Shown here in pieces: positions 24,500 through 33,706 of a stretch of 64,000 nucleotides of DNA (positions are counted from its first letter, which is position 1; each line of letters starts with the position of its first letter). The position numbers and the translations under genes are program-made. The notes under the pieces were generated by a model. The model was given only the letters and a program-made list of their open reading frames with translations. It ran no database searches and was not told the DNA's origin. The stretch is from Clostridiales bacterium (GTDB lineage: Bacteria > Bacillota > Clostridia > Lachnospirales > Lachnospiraceae), in assembly GCA_015655075.1 (NCBI GenBank), contig JAATFT010000094.1, forward strand, positions 1-64,000. Direction: 5' to 3'.

Positions 24500-25918
24500 T
24501 TATTTTAAATGGTAGGCTTCTAAATACTTTTCATAATATCCTCTATAATAATCAAATGCTTCTTCTCTAGGCTTTATTGTAATAGCTGAATTGTAATCCA
24601 CACGAAATTCCTTAATATCCTCTAATTGTCCACAAGCATGAAGGGCCAATGCAATGGCTCCCATAGAGGAAGCATTGGGATAGCTAGATACAAGGATCTC
24701 CTTTTGAAAAATATCAGCTAACATCTGTGTCCATCCTTTGGAATTGGTAATGCCACCAGATACGATGATCTGATTGGGTGCTCCATTTTCCTTACACAGT
24801 ACTTCATAGCATTGATATGAGTTAAATAGAATTCCCATCTGGATTCCTTGATAAAGCTCTGGAACTCCATGGAACTCATCTAGAGCCATAAAGCCTCCGC
24901 GTCTTGCATCATTCCAACCCGGACATCTTTCCCCATATAAAAATGGTAGAAATACAGGTACACTGGGATACTCATCACTGGTTTCTTCTAACTCCTCAAA
25001 AGATAATTCGCCACGCCCTATCTTGTTTCTATACCAATCAATACAATTACATGCTCCTGCAATAGCCGCTCCTGATATCCACTCTTCTACACCACAGTAA
25101 CACCACAATTGATTACCTTCTGGTAATACCGGCATCTTAGTAACCATACGAAGAGCACCACTGGTTCCTATGGATATAGTCATCATCCCAGGATGGCTGG
25201 CATAATTCCCGATTTGATTCAAAGCCCCATCTGGATGGGCAGGAACAACTGGTATTCCTTCTGTAAGACCTAACAATTTAGCACCGTATGCATTTAATGG
25301 CCGCGTTTCTTTGTAATCAACTACTCTTCCCAACTGATCTTCTCTGATTCCAAGTAAGTCTAAGGTATAGGCATCGTATTTCCTTTCTTTTAAATTAATA
25401 ATACCAGAACCACTTTGAGTAGTAACAGATTCAAGAAATTCACCTGTTATTTGGTAAAAGTTATAGCCGCCTTGTGTAACAAAGTATTTATCGGTAATAT
25501 CCAGTCCTTCTTGAGCCATGTATTGTATTCCATGTCTAGGATAGGTAACGTGTAACATACATCCAGTATTATGATATATCGTCCTTTTTAGTTCTTCATC
25601 TTTTCTTAATGCATTACAGATATCAGCCGTTTTCACAAAATTCCAAGAATAGACCGGTGTCACAGGTTTCATTTCTTCATCACAAGCACATAATCCATGC
25701 CAAGTACCACAAAGAGAGAGCGCCTCTATCTTCTCGCCTTGTGCAATACTTCTTGCAATATCCATGCTTAGCTGAAAGACTCCTTCAGCATTGGTTTCTC
25801 CTTCACCTTCTATTTCTTTTTCATAGATTCTCTGATCAGACTTTACGATACCTTTTTCTGTATCATACAAAATTGCTTTTGCTGAACTTGTGCTGGATTC
25901 TATTGCTAAAACTAACAT
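24500..25918 (-). CDS. FGGY-family carbohydrate kinase (gluconokinase-like)
   Basis: Phosphorylates a sugar, polyol or sugar acid with ATP. N-terminal ATP/phosphate motif LAIESSTSSAKAILYD, substrate region CGTWHGL and YSWN, catalytic Asp likely in HPDGALNQIG (D230 region), and phosphate motif TISIGTSGALRMV; C-terminal adenosine motif IIVSGGITNSKGWTQMLADI. Length 472 is slightly below the 490-510 usual for gluconokinases. The features GTSGA and HPDG resemble gluconokinase/xylulokinase subgroups, and the KDPG aldolase neighbour favours a sugar-acid substrate. Ribosome binding site GAGGGGG. Confidence 0.87.
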   Translation of the reverse strand: MLVLAIESSTSSAKAILYDTEKGIVKSDQRIYEKEIEGEGETNAEGVFQLSMDIARSIAQGEKIEALSLCGTWHGLCACDEEMKPVTPVYSWNFVKTADICNALRKDEELKRTIYHNTGCMLHVTYPRHGIQYMAQEGLDITDKYFVTQGGYNFYQITGEFLESVTTQSGSGIINLKERKYDAYTLDLLGIREDQLGRVVDYKETRPLNAYGAKLLGLTEGIPVVPAHPDGALNQIGNYASHPGMMTISIGTSGALRMVTKMPVLPEGNQLWCYCGVEEWISGAAIAGACNCIDWYRNKIGRGELSFEELEETSDEYPSVPVFLPFLYGERCPGWNDARRGGFMALDEFHGVPELYQGIQMGILFNSYQCYEVLCKENGAPNQIIVSGGITNSKGWTQMLADIFQKEILVSSYPNASSMGAIALALHACGQLEDIKEFRVDYNSAITIKPREEAFDYYRGYYEKYLEAYHLK

Positions 25919-25956
25919 TACCCCCTCATCTCCTTCCTGTCATTAAATATCGTCTG

Positions 25957-26907
25957 CTACTTCACTATGTAAGCACAGTCTTCGCCGTTTAATATTTTCA
26001 TCAGATTCTCCACAGCCCTTGCAGCCATAAGTTCCGTAGCTTCTTTCGTATGAGCACCTGTATGAGGAGTTGTTACTACATTAGGGAATTCAAACAGTGG
26101 TAATTTCCCTGGAGGTTCCTCTTCAAATGCATCCAAACCCAGTCCTCCTATTTTCCCTGTTTTTAATCCTTTATAGGCAGCATCTTCATCAATAATGCCT
26201 CCTCTAGAGGTATTGATAATGATTACTCCATCCATCATTTTCTCTATTGCTTCGCTTCCGATTAAGTGTTTCGTTTCCTTATTAAGGGGAATATGTATGC
26301 TAATAATATGCGATCTGGAAATCACCTCATCCATAGTCACTGGTTCAATCCCTTGATCCTTGCAATAGTTCTCGTCTATATAAGGATCATAAGCTATGAC
26401 TTTCATTCCGCATCCCATTGCACATTTAGCCAGCACCTTACCAATAGCTCCAAGACCTAAGATCCCCAATGTCTTTCCTTTCATCTCCATTCCAGTAGAA
26501 CGTGCCCATTCCCCTTCTTTGGTCATACAATTAAGATACGGAATTCTTCTAGCCACACTTATCATGAGAGCAAAAGCTAATTCTCCAACTGCTTGTGCAT
26601 TAACACCGGGGGTGTTGGTAATAGTCACCCCGTATTTTTTAGCAGCCACCATATCTACACGATCATATCCTGCTCCATATCTTGAAATCACTCGTAACTT
26701 CTTACATTCCTTTAGCACTTTTTCTGTGATAAAATCAAGACCTGCAATATATCCATCACAGTCTTTTAATAATGGAATTAATTCATCTTCTTCCAATGGT
26801 CTTCCCTTTGGATTAAATACCAGCTCTAAAGAAGAATCTTTTAACTTTTTTAATACTTCTGATTTAGAATGTTCTTGCAAAGATGTTGGTGTTATTAATA
26901 CTTTCAT
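25957..26907 (-). CDS. D-2-hydroxyacid dehydrogenase
   Basis: NAD(P)-dependent oxidoreductase interconverting a 2-hydroxyacid and 2-keto acid. The Rossmann motif is GILGLGAIGKVLA (about 148-160). The catalytic triad is Arg235 in NTSRGG, Glu264 in FEEEP, and His282 in TPHTGAH. Length 316 is standard. The acidic residue after the glycine motif appears to be Asp174 in AYDPY, which usually indicates NAD preference. In this operon it could reduce or oxidise a 2-keto sugar acid, complementing the LarA-like protein; this is inference. Confidence 0.9.
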   Translation of the reverse strand: MKVLITPTSLQEHSKSEVLKKLKDSSLELVFNPKGRPLEEDELIPLLKDCDGYIAGLDFITEKVLKECKKLRVISRYGAGYDRVDMVAAKKYGVTITNTPGVNAQAVGELAFALMISVARRIPYLNCMTKEGEWARSTGMEMKGKTLGILGLGAIGKVLAKCAMGCGMKVIAYDPYIDENYCKDQGIEPVTMDEVISRSHIISIHIPLNKETKHLIGSEAIEKMMDGVIIINTSRGGIIDEDAAYKGLKTGKIGGLGLDAFEEEPPGKLPLFEFPNVVTTPHTGAHTKEATELMAARAVENLMKILNGEDCAYIVK

Positions 26908-26917
26908 GTCATTCTCC

Positions 26918-27556
26918 CTACTCTTTGCTTTCCACTAGCGCTACCGCTTCTCTTACTAGGCTCTCTATTTTGGAGAATTCTTTTCCCTTAATAAGTGCAT
27001 CTTGCACCATCCAACTTCCACCACAGGCAATAACAGAAGGACAAGCCAGATACTCAAGTATATTGGAAATATCAATTCCACCTGTAGGCATAAATTGCAT
27101 ATGCGGGAAAGGTGCTGCCAAGGCTTTAATGGTATTCAATCCACCATACTGTTTTGCCGGAAAGAATTTTACAACTGAAAGATTGTATTCCAATGCCATC
27201 ATTAATTCTGAAGGTGTACAAATTCCTGGATAAATAGGTATTTTCTGATCTACGGAGTACTCTATAACCCCTCTATTAAGACCAGGTGAGACGATAAATT
27301 TCACACCTGCATCCACTGCTTTTTTTGCTTGTTCAAGGTTTACAACCGTTCCTGCCCCTACCATTATCTCTGGATATTCTTTAACCAATCTTTGTATGGA
27401 CTCTTCTGCTGCATCCGTTCTAAATGTGACTTCTGCTGCAAGAAGCCCTCCTGCTCTTAAAGCACTACCCAGTGGTAAGGCATCCTCAACGCTATCTAAT
27501 TTAATAACAGGAACTAGCTTGGTTCTTTTTAATTTTTCTTTCGCTTCTTCAAACAT
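26918..27556 (-). CDS. eda: KDPG/KHG aldolase
   Basis: Splits 2-keto-3-deoxy-6-phosphogluconate (or a related keto-deoxy acid) into pyruvate and an aldehyde (glyceraldehyde 3-phosphate). Class I aldolase marks: AEVTFRT with Glu42 and Arg46, GAGTV phosphate contact, PG region in VSPGLNRG, and the Schiff-base lysine Lys130 in VVKFFPAK; the C-terminal phosphate loop is MPTGGI. The 212-residue length matches Eda. The ATG at 27556 with GAGAGG is chosen over a start 19 codons upstream. No phosphogluconate dehydratase gene (edd) is in the operon, an informative gap. Confidence 0.92.
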   Translation of the reverse strand: MFEEAKEKLKRTKLVPVIKLDSVEDALPLGSALRAGGLLAAEVTFRTDAAEESIQRLVKEYPEIMVGAGTVVNLEQAKKAVDAGVKFIVSPGLNRGVIEYSVDQKIPIYPGICTPSELMMALEYNLSVVKFFPAKQYGGLNTIKALAAPFPHMQFMPTGGIDISNILEYLACPSVIACGGSWMVQDALIKGKEFSKIESLVREAVALVESKE

Positions 27557-27618
27557 AGACAATCCTCTCTTTCCTATTACTTGCTTCCTCTCTTGATAAA
27601 CAGTTACATCCATGTCCT

Positions 27619-28635
27619 TTATAAAATCACATTTACCTTCATGTAATCACCAGGATTCTTATCTATATCAATAATGGTTTCCGGAGTCTCTTCCATGGGA
27701 ATTACTTTTGTAAGTATAGCTCTAACATCTACTTTATTTTTGTAGATTAGCTCAATAGCTTCCTCAAATTCATTGGCACTGGTTCTTGCACCTTTGATGT
27801 CGATTTCCTTCTTGGTAATCCTATCTGTATGTAGAGGGGTCTCTGTCTTAGGCCATCCTGTCAGTGTCACTCTACCAGCATTTGAAACGATATCCAAGCA
27901 AGCTTGAATTGCTGAATTAGCACCTGAACACTCCATGACTAACTCTGCCAGCCTCCCATTGGTATAATCTGGTATTTTAGATGTCAAATCTTCTTTCATA
28001 GAATTAATTGTGTATTTTACGCCTATATTCTTAGCAAACTCCAGACGTTCATCCACTACATCAATAACAATAGGCTCTGCCTCATAAGCAAGTGCTACCA
28101 TAGCGGCCAGAATTCCAATTGGGCCTGCTCCAATAATTGCTACGTGTTCTCCTGCCTTTAATTCTCCTCTATGTACACCGTGCAAAGCTATGGTAAGCGG
28201 TTCAATCATAGGTGCAATATCCCATTCCATAGCATCAGGAATCTTCCATAGCATATCTGCCGGATGGGACAGATAATCTGACATTCCCCCATCTACATGT
28301 ACACCTAATACCTTTAGATCGGTACAACAGTTCGTACATCCTATAGAACAAGGGTAACATTCTCCACAATATAGATATGGGTCTACAATGACATGATCCC
28401 CTACCTTTAATCCTCTGCTGTTATTAGAAGGTATAGATAGAATCTCTCCTGCTATTTCATGACCGATAATTCTTGGATAAGATACCAAGGGATTGGTTCC
28501 TCGAAATGCACCAATATCACTTCCACAAATACCTGCAGACTTTATTTTAATAAGTGCCTCACCTTGTTTAGCTACTGGCTCCTTAATTTCAATACAATCT
28601 ACTTTCTGTGGTTCTGTTAATTTTATTGCTCTCAT
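27619..28635 (-). CDS. Zinc-dependent medium-chain dehydrogenase (polyol / L-idonate type)
   Basis: Oxidises a secondary alcohol of a polyol or sugar acid using NAD(P). Catalytic zinc site: Cys in AGICGSDIGAF, His-Glu in IIGHEIAGE. Structural zinc Cys cluster: YCGECYPCSIGCTNCC, with one extra Cys beyond the usual four. Rossmann motif VAIIGAGPIGILAA. Length 338 matches the sorbitol/threonine/L-idonate dehydrogenase group. With the 2-hydroxyacid dehydrogenase it could rearrange a keto sugar acid before phosphorylation. Ribosome binding site GGAGGAG. Confidence 0.9.
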   Translation of the reverse strand: MRAIKLTEPQKVDCIEIKEPVAKQGEALIKIKSAGICGSDIGAFRGTNPLVSYPRIIGHEIAGEILSIPSNNSRGLKVGDHVIVDPYLYCGECYPCSIGCTNCCTDLKVLGVHVDGGMSDYLSHPADMLWKIPDAMEWDIAPMIEPLTIALHGVHRGELKAGEHVAIIGAGPIGILAAMVALAYEAEPIVIDVVDERLEFAKNIGVKYTINSMKEDLTSKIPDYTNGRLAELVMECSGANSAIQACLDIVSNAGRVTLTGWPKTETPLHTDRITKKEIDIKGARTSANEFEEAIELIYKNKVDVRAILTKVIPMEETPETIIDIDKNPGDYMKVNVIL

Positions 28636-28703
28636 ATGCTCCTCCTTTTAAGCCAAATCAGGTTTTCTTCAAAATAAACCTTTTTTATTTTCATTACAGA
28701 ATC

Positions 28704-29414
28704 TTAACCACCCAAATAAGCCTTTTTAATTTCATCTGTGTCCATTAATACCTTACTATCTCCCTGGGTAATCAAATTCCCTACTTCAAGAACGTACGTC
28801 CTATTAGAGATGGACATAGCCATAAATGCATTTTGCTCCACGATAACTACTGGTATCTTTCTATCTTTATTAATACGTACTATAATATCGAACATATCAT
28901 CTACAATCACTGGAGCCAGTCCTAAGCTTGGTTCATCCAGCATGAGTAATTCAGGATCTGGCATTAAACCTCTGGCAATTGCAAGCATCTGCTGCTCCCC
29001 TCCAGACATAGAGCCTGCTTTTTGTTTGATACGTTCTTTTAGCCTTGGAAAGATCTCATACTGCATATCTAAATGCTCCTGCAATTCAGAACTTTTCATC
29101 TTCACAGAATAAGCTCCCATCTCCAGATTTTCTTGTACCGTCATATTGGGGAAGATCTCACGACCCTCTGGTATATAGACAATTTTTTCTTTTACGATCT
29201 TATGTGTGTGAATTCCACTTATGGTTTTACCTTTATATTCAATGCTTCCTTTTTTTGCTTTGTTGATTCCCATGATTGTTTTCATCAGCGTTGTCTTACC
29301 AGCACCATTGGCTCCTATGATAGAGACAATTTCATCGCCGCCAACTTCAATGGATACATCAAACAGTGCCTGCACTTTCCCATAATAAACGTCTATTCCA
29401 TTTACTTTAAGCAT
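28704..29414 (-). CDS. Liv-type ABC importer ATPase, LivF-like
   Basis: One of two ATPases of a hydrophobic-amino-acid-type (HAAT) importer. Walker A GANGAGKTT, signature MSGGEQQMLA, Walker B LLMLDEPSLGLAP and a short C-terminus (236 residues) are exactly LivF-like. It overlaps livG-like by 13 bp. In this operon the importer likely carries a hydroxy- or sugar acid instead of an amino acid, because the accompanying enzymes are carbohydrate-acid enzymes. Confidence 0.93.
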   Translation of the reverse strand: MLKVNGIDVYYGKVQALFDVSIEVGGDEIVSIIGANGAGKTTLMKTIMGINKAKKGSIEYKGKTISGIHTHKIVKEKIVYIPEGREIFPNMTVQENLEMGAYSVKMKSSELQEHLDMQYEIFPRLKERIKQKAGSMSGGEQQMLAIARGLMPDPELLMLDEPSLGLAPVIVDDMFDIIVRINKDRKIPVVIVEQNAFMAMSISNRTYVLEVGNLITQGDSKVLMDTDEIKKAYLGG

Positions 29415-30223
29415 TTGCGGCCCCCTTTGCCATGTTCTTTCTTATATCTATCACCCAAATATGCTTCAATTACTAGAGGATCTTCTTGAATTTGTTCAGG
29501 TGTTCCTTCTGCGATCTTTGAGCCAAAGTTAATAACTGTTATATCGTCACTAATGTTCATAATAACGTCCATGTTATGCTCAATTAAAAATATATCAATG
29601 CCCGATTCAAATACCTTCATGATGATATCAACAAATTCCACACGCTCTGATGGGTTAAGGCCTGCTGCTGGTTCATCTAAGAATAGAAGGCTTGGTTCTA
29701 ACATAAGTGACCTTGCTAGTTCCGTTAATTTCTGTTTTCCATATGGCATATTAGCTGGATACTCATTTGACAGTTCCTGAAGCCCTATAAATTTCAATAT
29801 TAAATCTGCCTTTTCATTCATTGCTTTATCTTCTTGTCTTGCCTTTTTAAAGTCAAACATAAATGGCAAAAACCCTTGGTGCATGTCCATCATCATTCCT
29901 GTCATAATATTTTCTTTCACCGTCATAGAACGATATAGTTTTAGGTTTTGGAAGGTTCTACTGCATCTGGTTTGAGCTATTTGATAAGCTTTCATACCGC
30001 TAATCTTCGTATCTCTATGATATATTTCTCCATCCGTTAAAGGTAATAATCCAGTGATCATATTGATAACTGTTGATTTGCCAGCACCATTCGGTCCTAT
30101 AAGGGAATGGATAGTTCTTTCTTTCATCTTAAGGGATAGGTCCTTTACCGCTACTAAACCTGCAAATCGTTTCGTTACATTCTTTAGCTCTAAAATCGTC
30201 TTACTTTCCTTGTTATTTTCCAT
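29402..30223 (-). CDS. Liv-type ABC importer ATPase, LivG-like
   Basis: Partner ATPase, 273 residues. Walker A GPNGAGKST, signature MPYGKQKLTELARSL (LivG subunits often have PYG/LPYG instead of LSGG), Walker B LLFLDEPAAGLNPSER, and H-loop EHNMDVI. The insertion with FMFDFKKARQEDKAMNEKAD between Q-loop and signature is typical of LivG. Confidence 0.93.
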   Translation of the reverse strand: MENNKESKTILELKNVTKRFAGLVAVKDLSLKMKERTIHSLIGPNGAGKSTVINMITGLLPLTDGEIYHRDTKISGMKAYQIAQTRCSRTFQNLKLYRSMTVKENIMTGMMMDMHQGFLPFMFDFKKARQEDKAMNEKADLILKFIGLQELSNEYPANMPYGKQKLTELARSLMLEPSLLFLDEPAAGLNPSERVEFVDIIMKVFESGIDIFLIEHNMDVIMNISDDITVINFGSKIAEGTPEQIQEDPLVIEAYLGDRYKKEHGKGGRKCLK

Positions 30224-30241
30224 TTACTTTTACTCCTTCCC

Positions 30242-31183
30242 CTATTTTTTCATACTTTTCTTCTTGTTAAATAAAGAGAGCATTCCATTCGGAAGAAAAA
30301 TTACGAATAGTAGTGTAATAATAGAGAATACAAGCCAATAGTAGTTTTCAATAAATCTAAGTAATTCTGGTACTATGGTAACAAGGATGGCTCCTGCTAT
30401 ATTTCCTGCCACCGAACCGATTCCGCCGATAACCAGCATTACTACGTAGTTTATTGAGAACTCTATATTATATGCACTAGGATTCATAAATCCTACGTAG
30501 TGAGCGTATAGGCTGCCTGCGATTGTGGAATATACAGCTGTAAGTGTAAATGCCATGATTCTTAATTTGGCAATATTAACGCCGCTTGCATTGATTGCTT
30601 CTGGATTATCCTTAATTGCTAAGAAAGAACGTCCCCATTTGGAGTTAACGATTCTATAAGCATTGAATATGAGCAACAATGCAATCACAAGATACAAGTA
30701 ATAGATCTCTTTGTTTTCTCTAAATTCATGGCCGAAGATAGAAAATACAGGTATATTATTTACTCCTAAGGCACCACCTGTTAGATCCGTTAGATTGGTC
30801 ATTAATACTCTGACAATCTCTGAAAAACCGATGGTGGTCAGCGCCAGATATACTCCCGAAACCCTTAAGGAAGGATATCCCAAGCCTACACCGATGATAA
30901 TTCCCATAACTGCAGCTAGGATAAGACAGATCCATGGATTGACTCCTGATTTCGTTGCTACTAAGGCTGATGTGTATGCTCCCATTGAGAAGATACCTGC
31001 TGTTCCCAAGTTCATCTGTCCTGTAAGACCTGTAATAAAGTTAAGACCAAGCACTATGATAATATTGATCAATACTTGAATCATAAGATTCAAGTGATAG
31101 TTATTAGAAATAAATAATGGAAGAATAGCAGCAATGCCTATACATATTAATGCAATTATTAATGTTTTATTTTGTTTTTTCAT
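30242..31183 (-). CDS. Liv-type ABC importer permease, LivM-like
   Basis: Inner-membrane subunit, 313 residues with 8-9 hydrophobic segments. Family marks: GLNFITGLTGQMNLGTAGIFSMGAY region near residue 45-65, SGVYLALTTIGFSEIVR, and the ATPase-contact loop WGRSFLAIKDNPEAINASGVN. The tail is short and basic (SLFNKKKSMKK). It is separated from the LivH-like gene by 19 bp. Confidence 0.92.
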   Translation of the reverse strand: MKKQNKTLIIALICIGIAAILPLFISNNYHLNLMIQVLINIIIVLGLNFITGLTGQMNLGTAGIFSMGAYTSALVATKSGVNPWICLILAAVMGIIIGVGLGYPSLRVSGVYLALTTIGFSEIVRVLMTNLTDLTGGALGVNNIPVFSIFGHEFRENKEIYYLYLVIALLLIFNAYRIVNSKWGRSFLAIKDNPEAINASGVNIAKLRIMAFTLTAVYSTIAGSLYAHYVGFMNPSAYNIEFSINYVVMLVIGGIGSVAGNIAGAILVTIVPELLRFIENYYWLVFSIITLLFVIFLPNGMLSLFNKKKSMKK

Positions 31184-31202
31184 GTTTACCTCAATTCCCC
31201 CC

Positions 31203-32069
31203 TTATTTTCTATCCCTCAGTAAACCTGAAGGTTTGATTAATAAGAATATAATCAACAAAATAAATGAAAGACAATCCTTATAAACGGACGGGATTATCA
31301 TGCTTCCAAATATTTCCACAACCCCTAATAATATTCCTCCAAGAATCGCCCCCGGAAGGTGACCAAAGCCCCCAATTACACCTGATGCAAAGCCTTTTAG
31401 ACCAATCATAGAAGACATTTGTAATTCCACATTAAAGATTGGAACAACTAGGATTCCGATAATAGCACAGATGACAGCTGAAATCCCTACTGTTAGTGCA
31501 ATGTTAATAGATACGTTCACACCCATTAAAGAAGCTGCTGTTTTATTCTCAGATACACATCTCATGGCCTTACCTGTCTTCGTAAATTTGAAAAACAATT
31601 GAAGACTAACGGTAATCAAAGTACAGACTAGAATAATGATTACATGGGATCTTGATACGACTACGGAGCCAATCTTATACGACCCCTTTAAGAATCCATC
31701 TAAGGAAAATGGTAGAGGACCCCAGATCAAGCGAACTGCTTCTGTTATAATCCTACCTAAAATAACAGTTCCAATTACGGCAAATAAATTAGTAGATAAT
31801 CTGCTTAATGGATTGAATATTACGAATGCGCTCACAATTCCAAATAAAAACATCGTAATGATTGTACATAAAACCGCTATGACTGGTGGCAGCCCCAAAC
31901 TTAATACGTATGTACCTGCGAACATGTAAGCACCGAATAAGATGAATTTATCATGGCTGAAATTCAATAATCCTGTTGCATTCCATATAATGGTATACTC
32001 AATAGCTACCAGTGCGTAAATGAATCCCATAGCTATACCAGTTATCAATAACTGTATTAAAACCTGCAT
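31203..32069 (-). CDS. Liv-type ABC importer permease, LivH-like
   Basis: Partner permease, 288 residues, about eight membrane segments. LivH marks: IAMGFIYALVAIEYTIIWNATG, NFSHDKFILFGAYM, the coupling loop TKTGKAMRCVSENKTAASLMGVN, and LKGFASGVIGGFGHLPGAILG. The usual N-terminal 'LNFAHG' reads LNFSHD, a modest deviation. Ribosome binding site AAGGAGG. Confidence 0.92.
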   Translation of the reverse strand: MQVLIQLLITGIAMGFIYALVAIEYTIIWNATGLLNFSHDKFILFGAYMFAGTYVLSLGLPPVIAVLCTIITMFLFGIVSAFVIFNPLSRLSTNLFAVIGTVILGRIITEAVRLIWGPLPFSLDGFLKGSYKIGSVVVSRSHVIIILVCTLITVSLQLFFKFTKTGKAMRCVSENKTAASLMGVNVSINIALTVGISAVICAIIGILVVPIFNVELQMSSMIGLKGFASGVIGGFGHLPGAILGGILLGVVEIFGSMIIPSVYKDCLSFILLIIFLLIKPSGLLRDRK

Positions 32070-32095
32070 AAATAAATCCTCCTTGGACCTAGAAT

Positions 32096-32142
32096 GTTAG
32101 GCGTCAATATGTTGCTTGTCTTGATTTCTATTGACGCCTAAC
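32096..32142 (-). promoter_or_regulatory. Perfect 14-bp hairpin between binding-protein and LivH-like genes
   Basis: GTTAGGCGTCAATA and TATTGACGCCTAAC are exact inverted repeats around a 19-nt loop. No T run follows in the direction of transcription. As with the other importers in the window, it probably stabilises the binding-protein mRNA or attenuates readthrough. Confidence 0.7.
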
Positions 32143-32196
32143 CAAGAAAAACATAAAATGATTTTTGCGTTTGATTAATACTTAATTAAGTGATAC

Positions 32197-33378
32197 TTAC
32201 TGTGCAACGCTCATGCTTTTCTCACCATCAAACACTAGTATGTAAAGGTTGGTATTCATCTCACCCTTATCATTACAGTTCAAGGATCCAAACACTGCTT
32301 CAAAATCTTTTGTCTCAGAGAGTGCTTTTCTGATCTCTTCCGGATTATCTGAACCTGCACGCTCAATAGCATCTGCCACTAGATAAGCCGCTGTATAGTA
32401 CATAGCAGCATAACGTTCTACATCTTCATTCCATCGATCATGGAATCTGTCTAAAAATGCTTTCATAGTTTCATTTGTTTCATCTGCGAAGAAATCTGTA
32501 GAAGCATAAGTACCTTCTAATTGTTCCGCATCACATAAATCATAAGTTTGGGACATTGCAAGGGCATTAGGCCCTACGTGTGGAATATCATCCATTCCTA
32601 ATTCACTAAGCTGTCTGACGGTTAAAGCTGCCTCAGCATCGTGTGTAAAGTCAAAGATGACATCTGGCTCCCAGCTCTTGATCTTAGACAGCTGAGAAGT
32701 AAGGTCTTTGTCTCCTGTAGTCAAGCCCTCTGAATAATACTCGACTCCTTTTTCATCACAAAAACTCTTAGTAGCACCATCAGCTGCAACACCATAATCA
32801 TCTGTGTCATATAATGCAGCAATTTTTTTAGCATTATATTTCTCAATTGCAAAATCAACCATTGCTGGTCCAACTGCTCCGTCAGACACTGATATTCTGA
32901 AGAAATAAGGATTTTCTGCCTCTACTAATTTCGGTGAGGTTGCGGCTGTTATAAATGGGACTCCTGCTTTCCTATAAATCTCCTGAGTGGCTGATACCAT
33001 TGATGATGTATGAGGTCCTATGGAAACTGCTACATTATCACCTAAAATTTTATTAACAGCATTGACAGCTCCCGTTTGTGTACCTGCATCATCTACTAGT
33101 ACCATTTCTAAAGGTCTCCCATCTAACACTCCGCCTTTGGCATTAATTTCTTCAAAAGCTAAGGTAATTGCTTGTTTCATTCTAATTCCACCTGCCGCCA
33201 TAGGTCCGGTCATCATATTTGATACACCTACCTTAATGGATTTACCTGTTGCAGTTGATTTCGCTCCTGATTCACCAGTGGTTTTAGATTCTCCTGCTGA
33301 ATTCCCACATGCTGATAAGGTGGTTACCAGTAAACTTGAAGCTAATAATACTGTTATTAATTTTTTAAATCGTCTCAT
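32197..33378 (-). CDS. Liv-type substrate-binding lipoprotein (Peripla_BP_6)
   Basis: Lipid-anchored binding protein of the importer. Signal peptide MRRFKKLITVLLASSLLVTT with lipobox LSAC. Family landmarks: IKVGVSNMMTGPMAAGGIRM, AFEEINAKGGVLDGRPLEMVLVDD, IGPHTSSMVSATQEIYRKAGVPFI (ligand loop), and ALYDTDDYGVAADGATK. Length of 393 is normal. The ligand cannot be read, but the usual alpha-amino-acid contacts cannot be confirmed and the enzyme neighbours point to an organic acid. First gene of the operon. Confidence 0.92.
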   Translation of the reverse strand: MRRFKKLITVLLASSLLVTTLSACGNSAGESKTTGESGAKSTATGKSIKVGVSNMMTGPMAAGGIRMKQAITLAFEEINAKGGVLDGRPLEMVLVDDAGTQTGAVNAVNKILGDNVAVSIGPHTSSMVSATQEIYRKAGVPFITAATSPKLVEAENPYFFRISVSDGAVGPAMVDFAIEKYNAKKIAALYDTDDYGVAADGATKSFCDEKGVEYYSEGLTTGDKDLTSQLSKIKSWEPDVIFDFTHDAEAALTVRQLSELGMDDIPHVGPNALAMSQTYDLCDAEQLEGTYASTDFFADETNETMKAFLDRFHDRWNEDVERYAAMYYTAAYLVADAIERAGSDNPEEIRKALSETKDFEAVFGSLNCNDKGEMNTNLYILVFDGEKSMSVAQ

Positions 33379-33424
33379 TTTCTTCCTCCCAATACTTTTA
33401 TTGTATATTAGTATCCCTATAATA

Positions 33425-33470
33425 TATTACAGTACTGTTAATATATCATAACTACAAATTTAATGCAATC
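33425..33470 (-). promoter_or_regulatory. Candidate promoter and operator of the Liv/LarA operon
   Basis: On the minus strand: TTGCAT (33463-33468), 17-bp spacer, TATATT (33440-33445). The perfect palindrome ACAGTACTGT (33429-33438) sits directly after the -10, around the likely start of transcription, a normal place for a repressor. A GntR/FadR-type site would carry a GTAC-type core, as this does. Confidence 0.5.
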
Positions 33471-33620
33471 CTTTTTCACTTGTTTATTGTCATTTTGTAC
33501 AGTTTTTATATTTTTTTTATATTTTTTTGTTAATTTATTGTATTAAAAATATAAATCATTATCGACATATGTACTTTTTCCTATATTTGTTACGATACCT
33601 TTCAACAATTAGCCTATCTC

Positions 33621-33662
33621 TTGACAAAACTGCTTTTCACCTTATATACTCATATTTGTACA
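33621..33662 (+). promoter_or_regulatory. Candidate promoter and operator of the GntR gene
   Basis: TTGACA (33621-33626), 18-bp spacer, TATACT (33645-33650), followed by TTTGTACA at 33655-33662. The same TTTGTACA word recurs at 33494-33501 upstream of the divergent operon. This suggests autoregulation by the GntR protein. Confidence 0.5.
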
Positions 33663-33706
33663 CTTTGACACTAATATACTATGATAAAATAAAAGGTAGG
33701 GTTATA

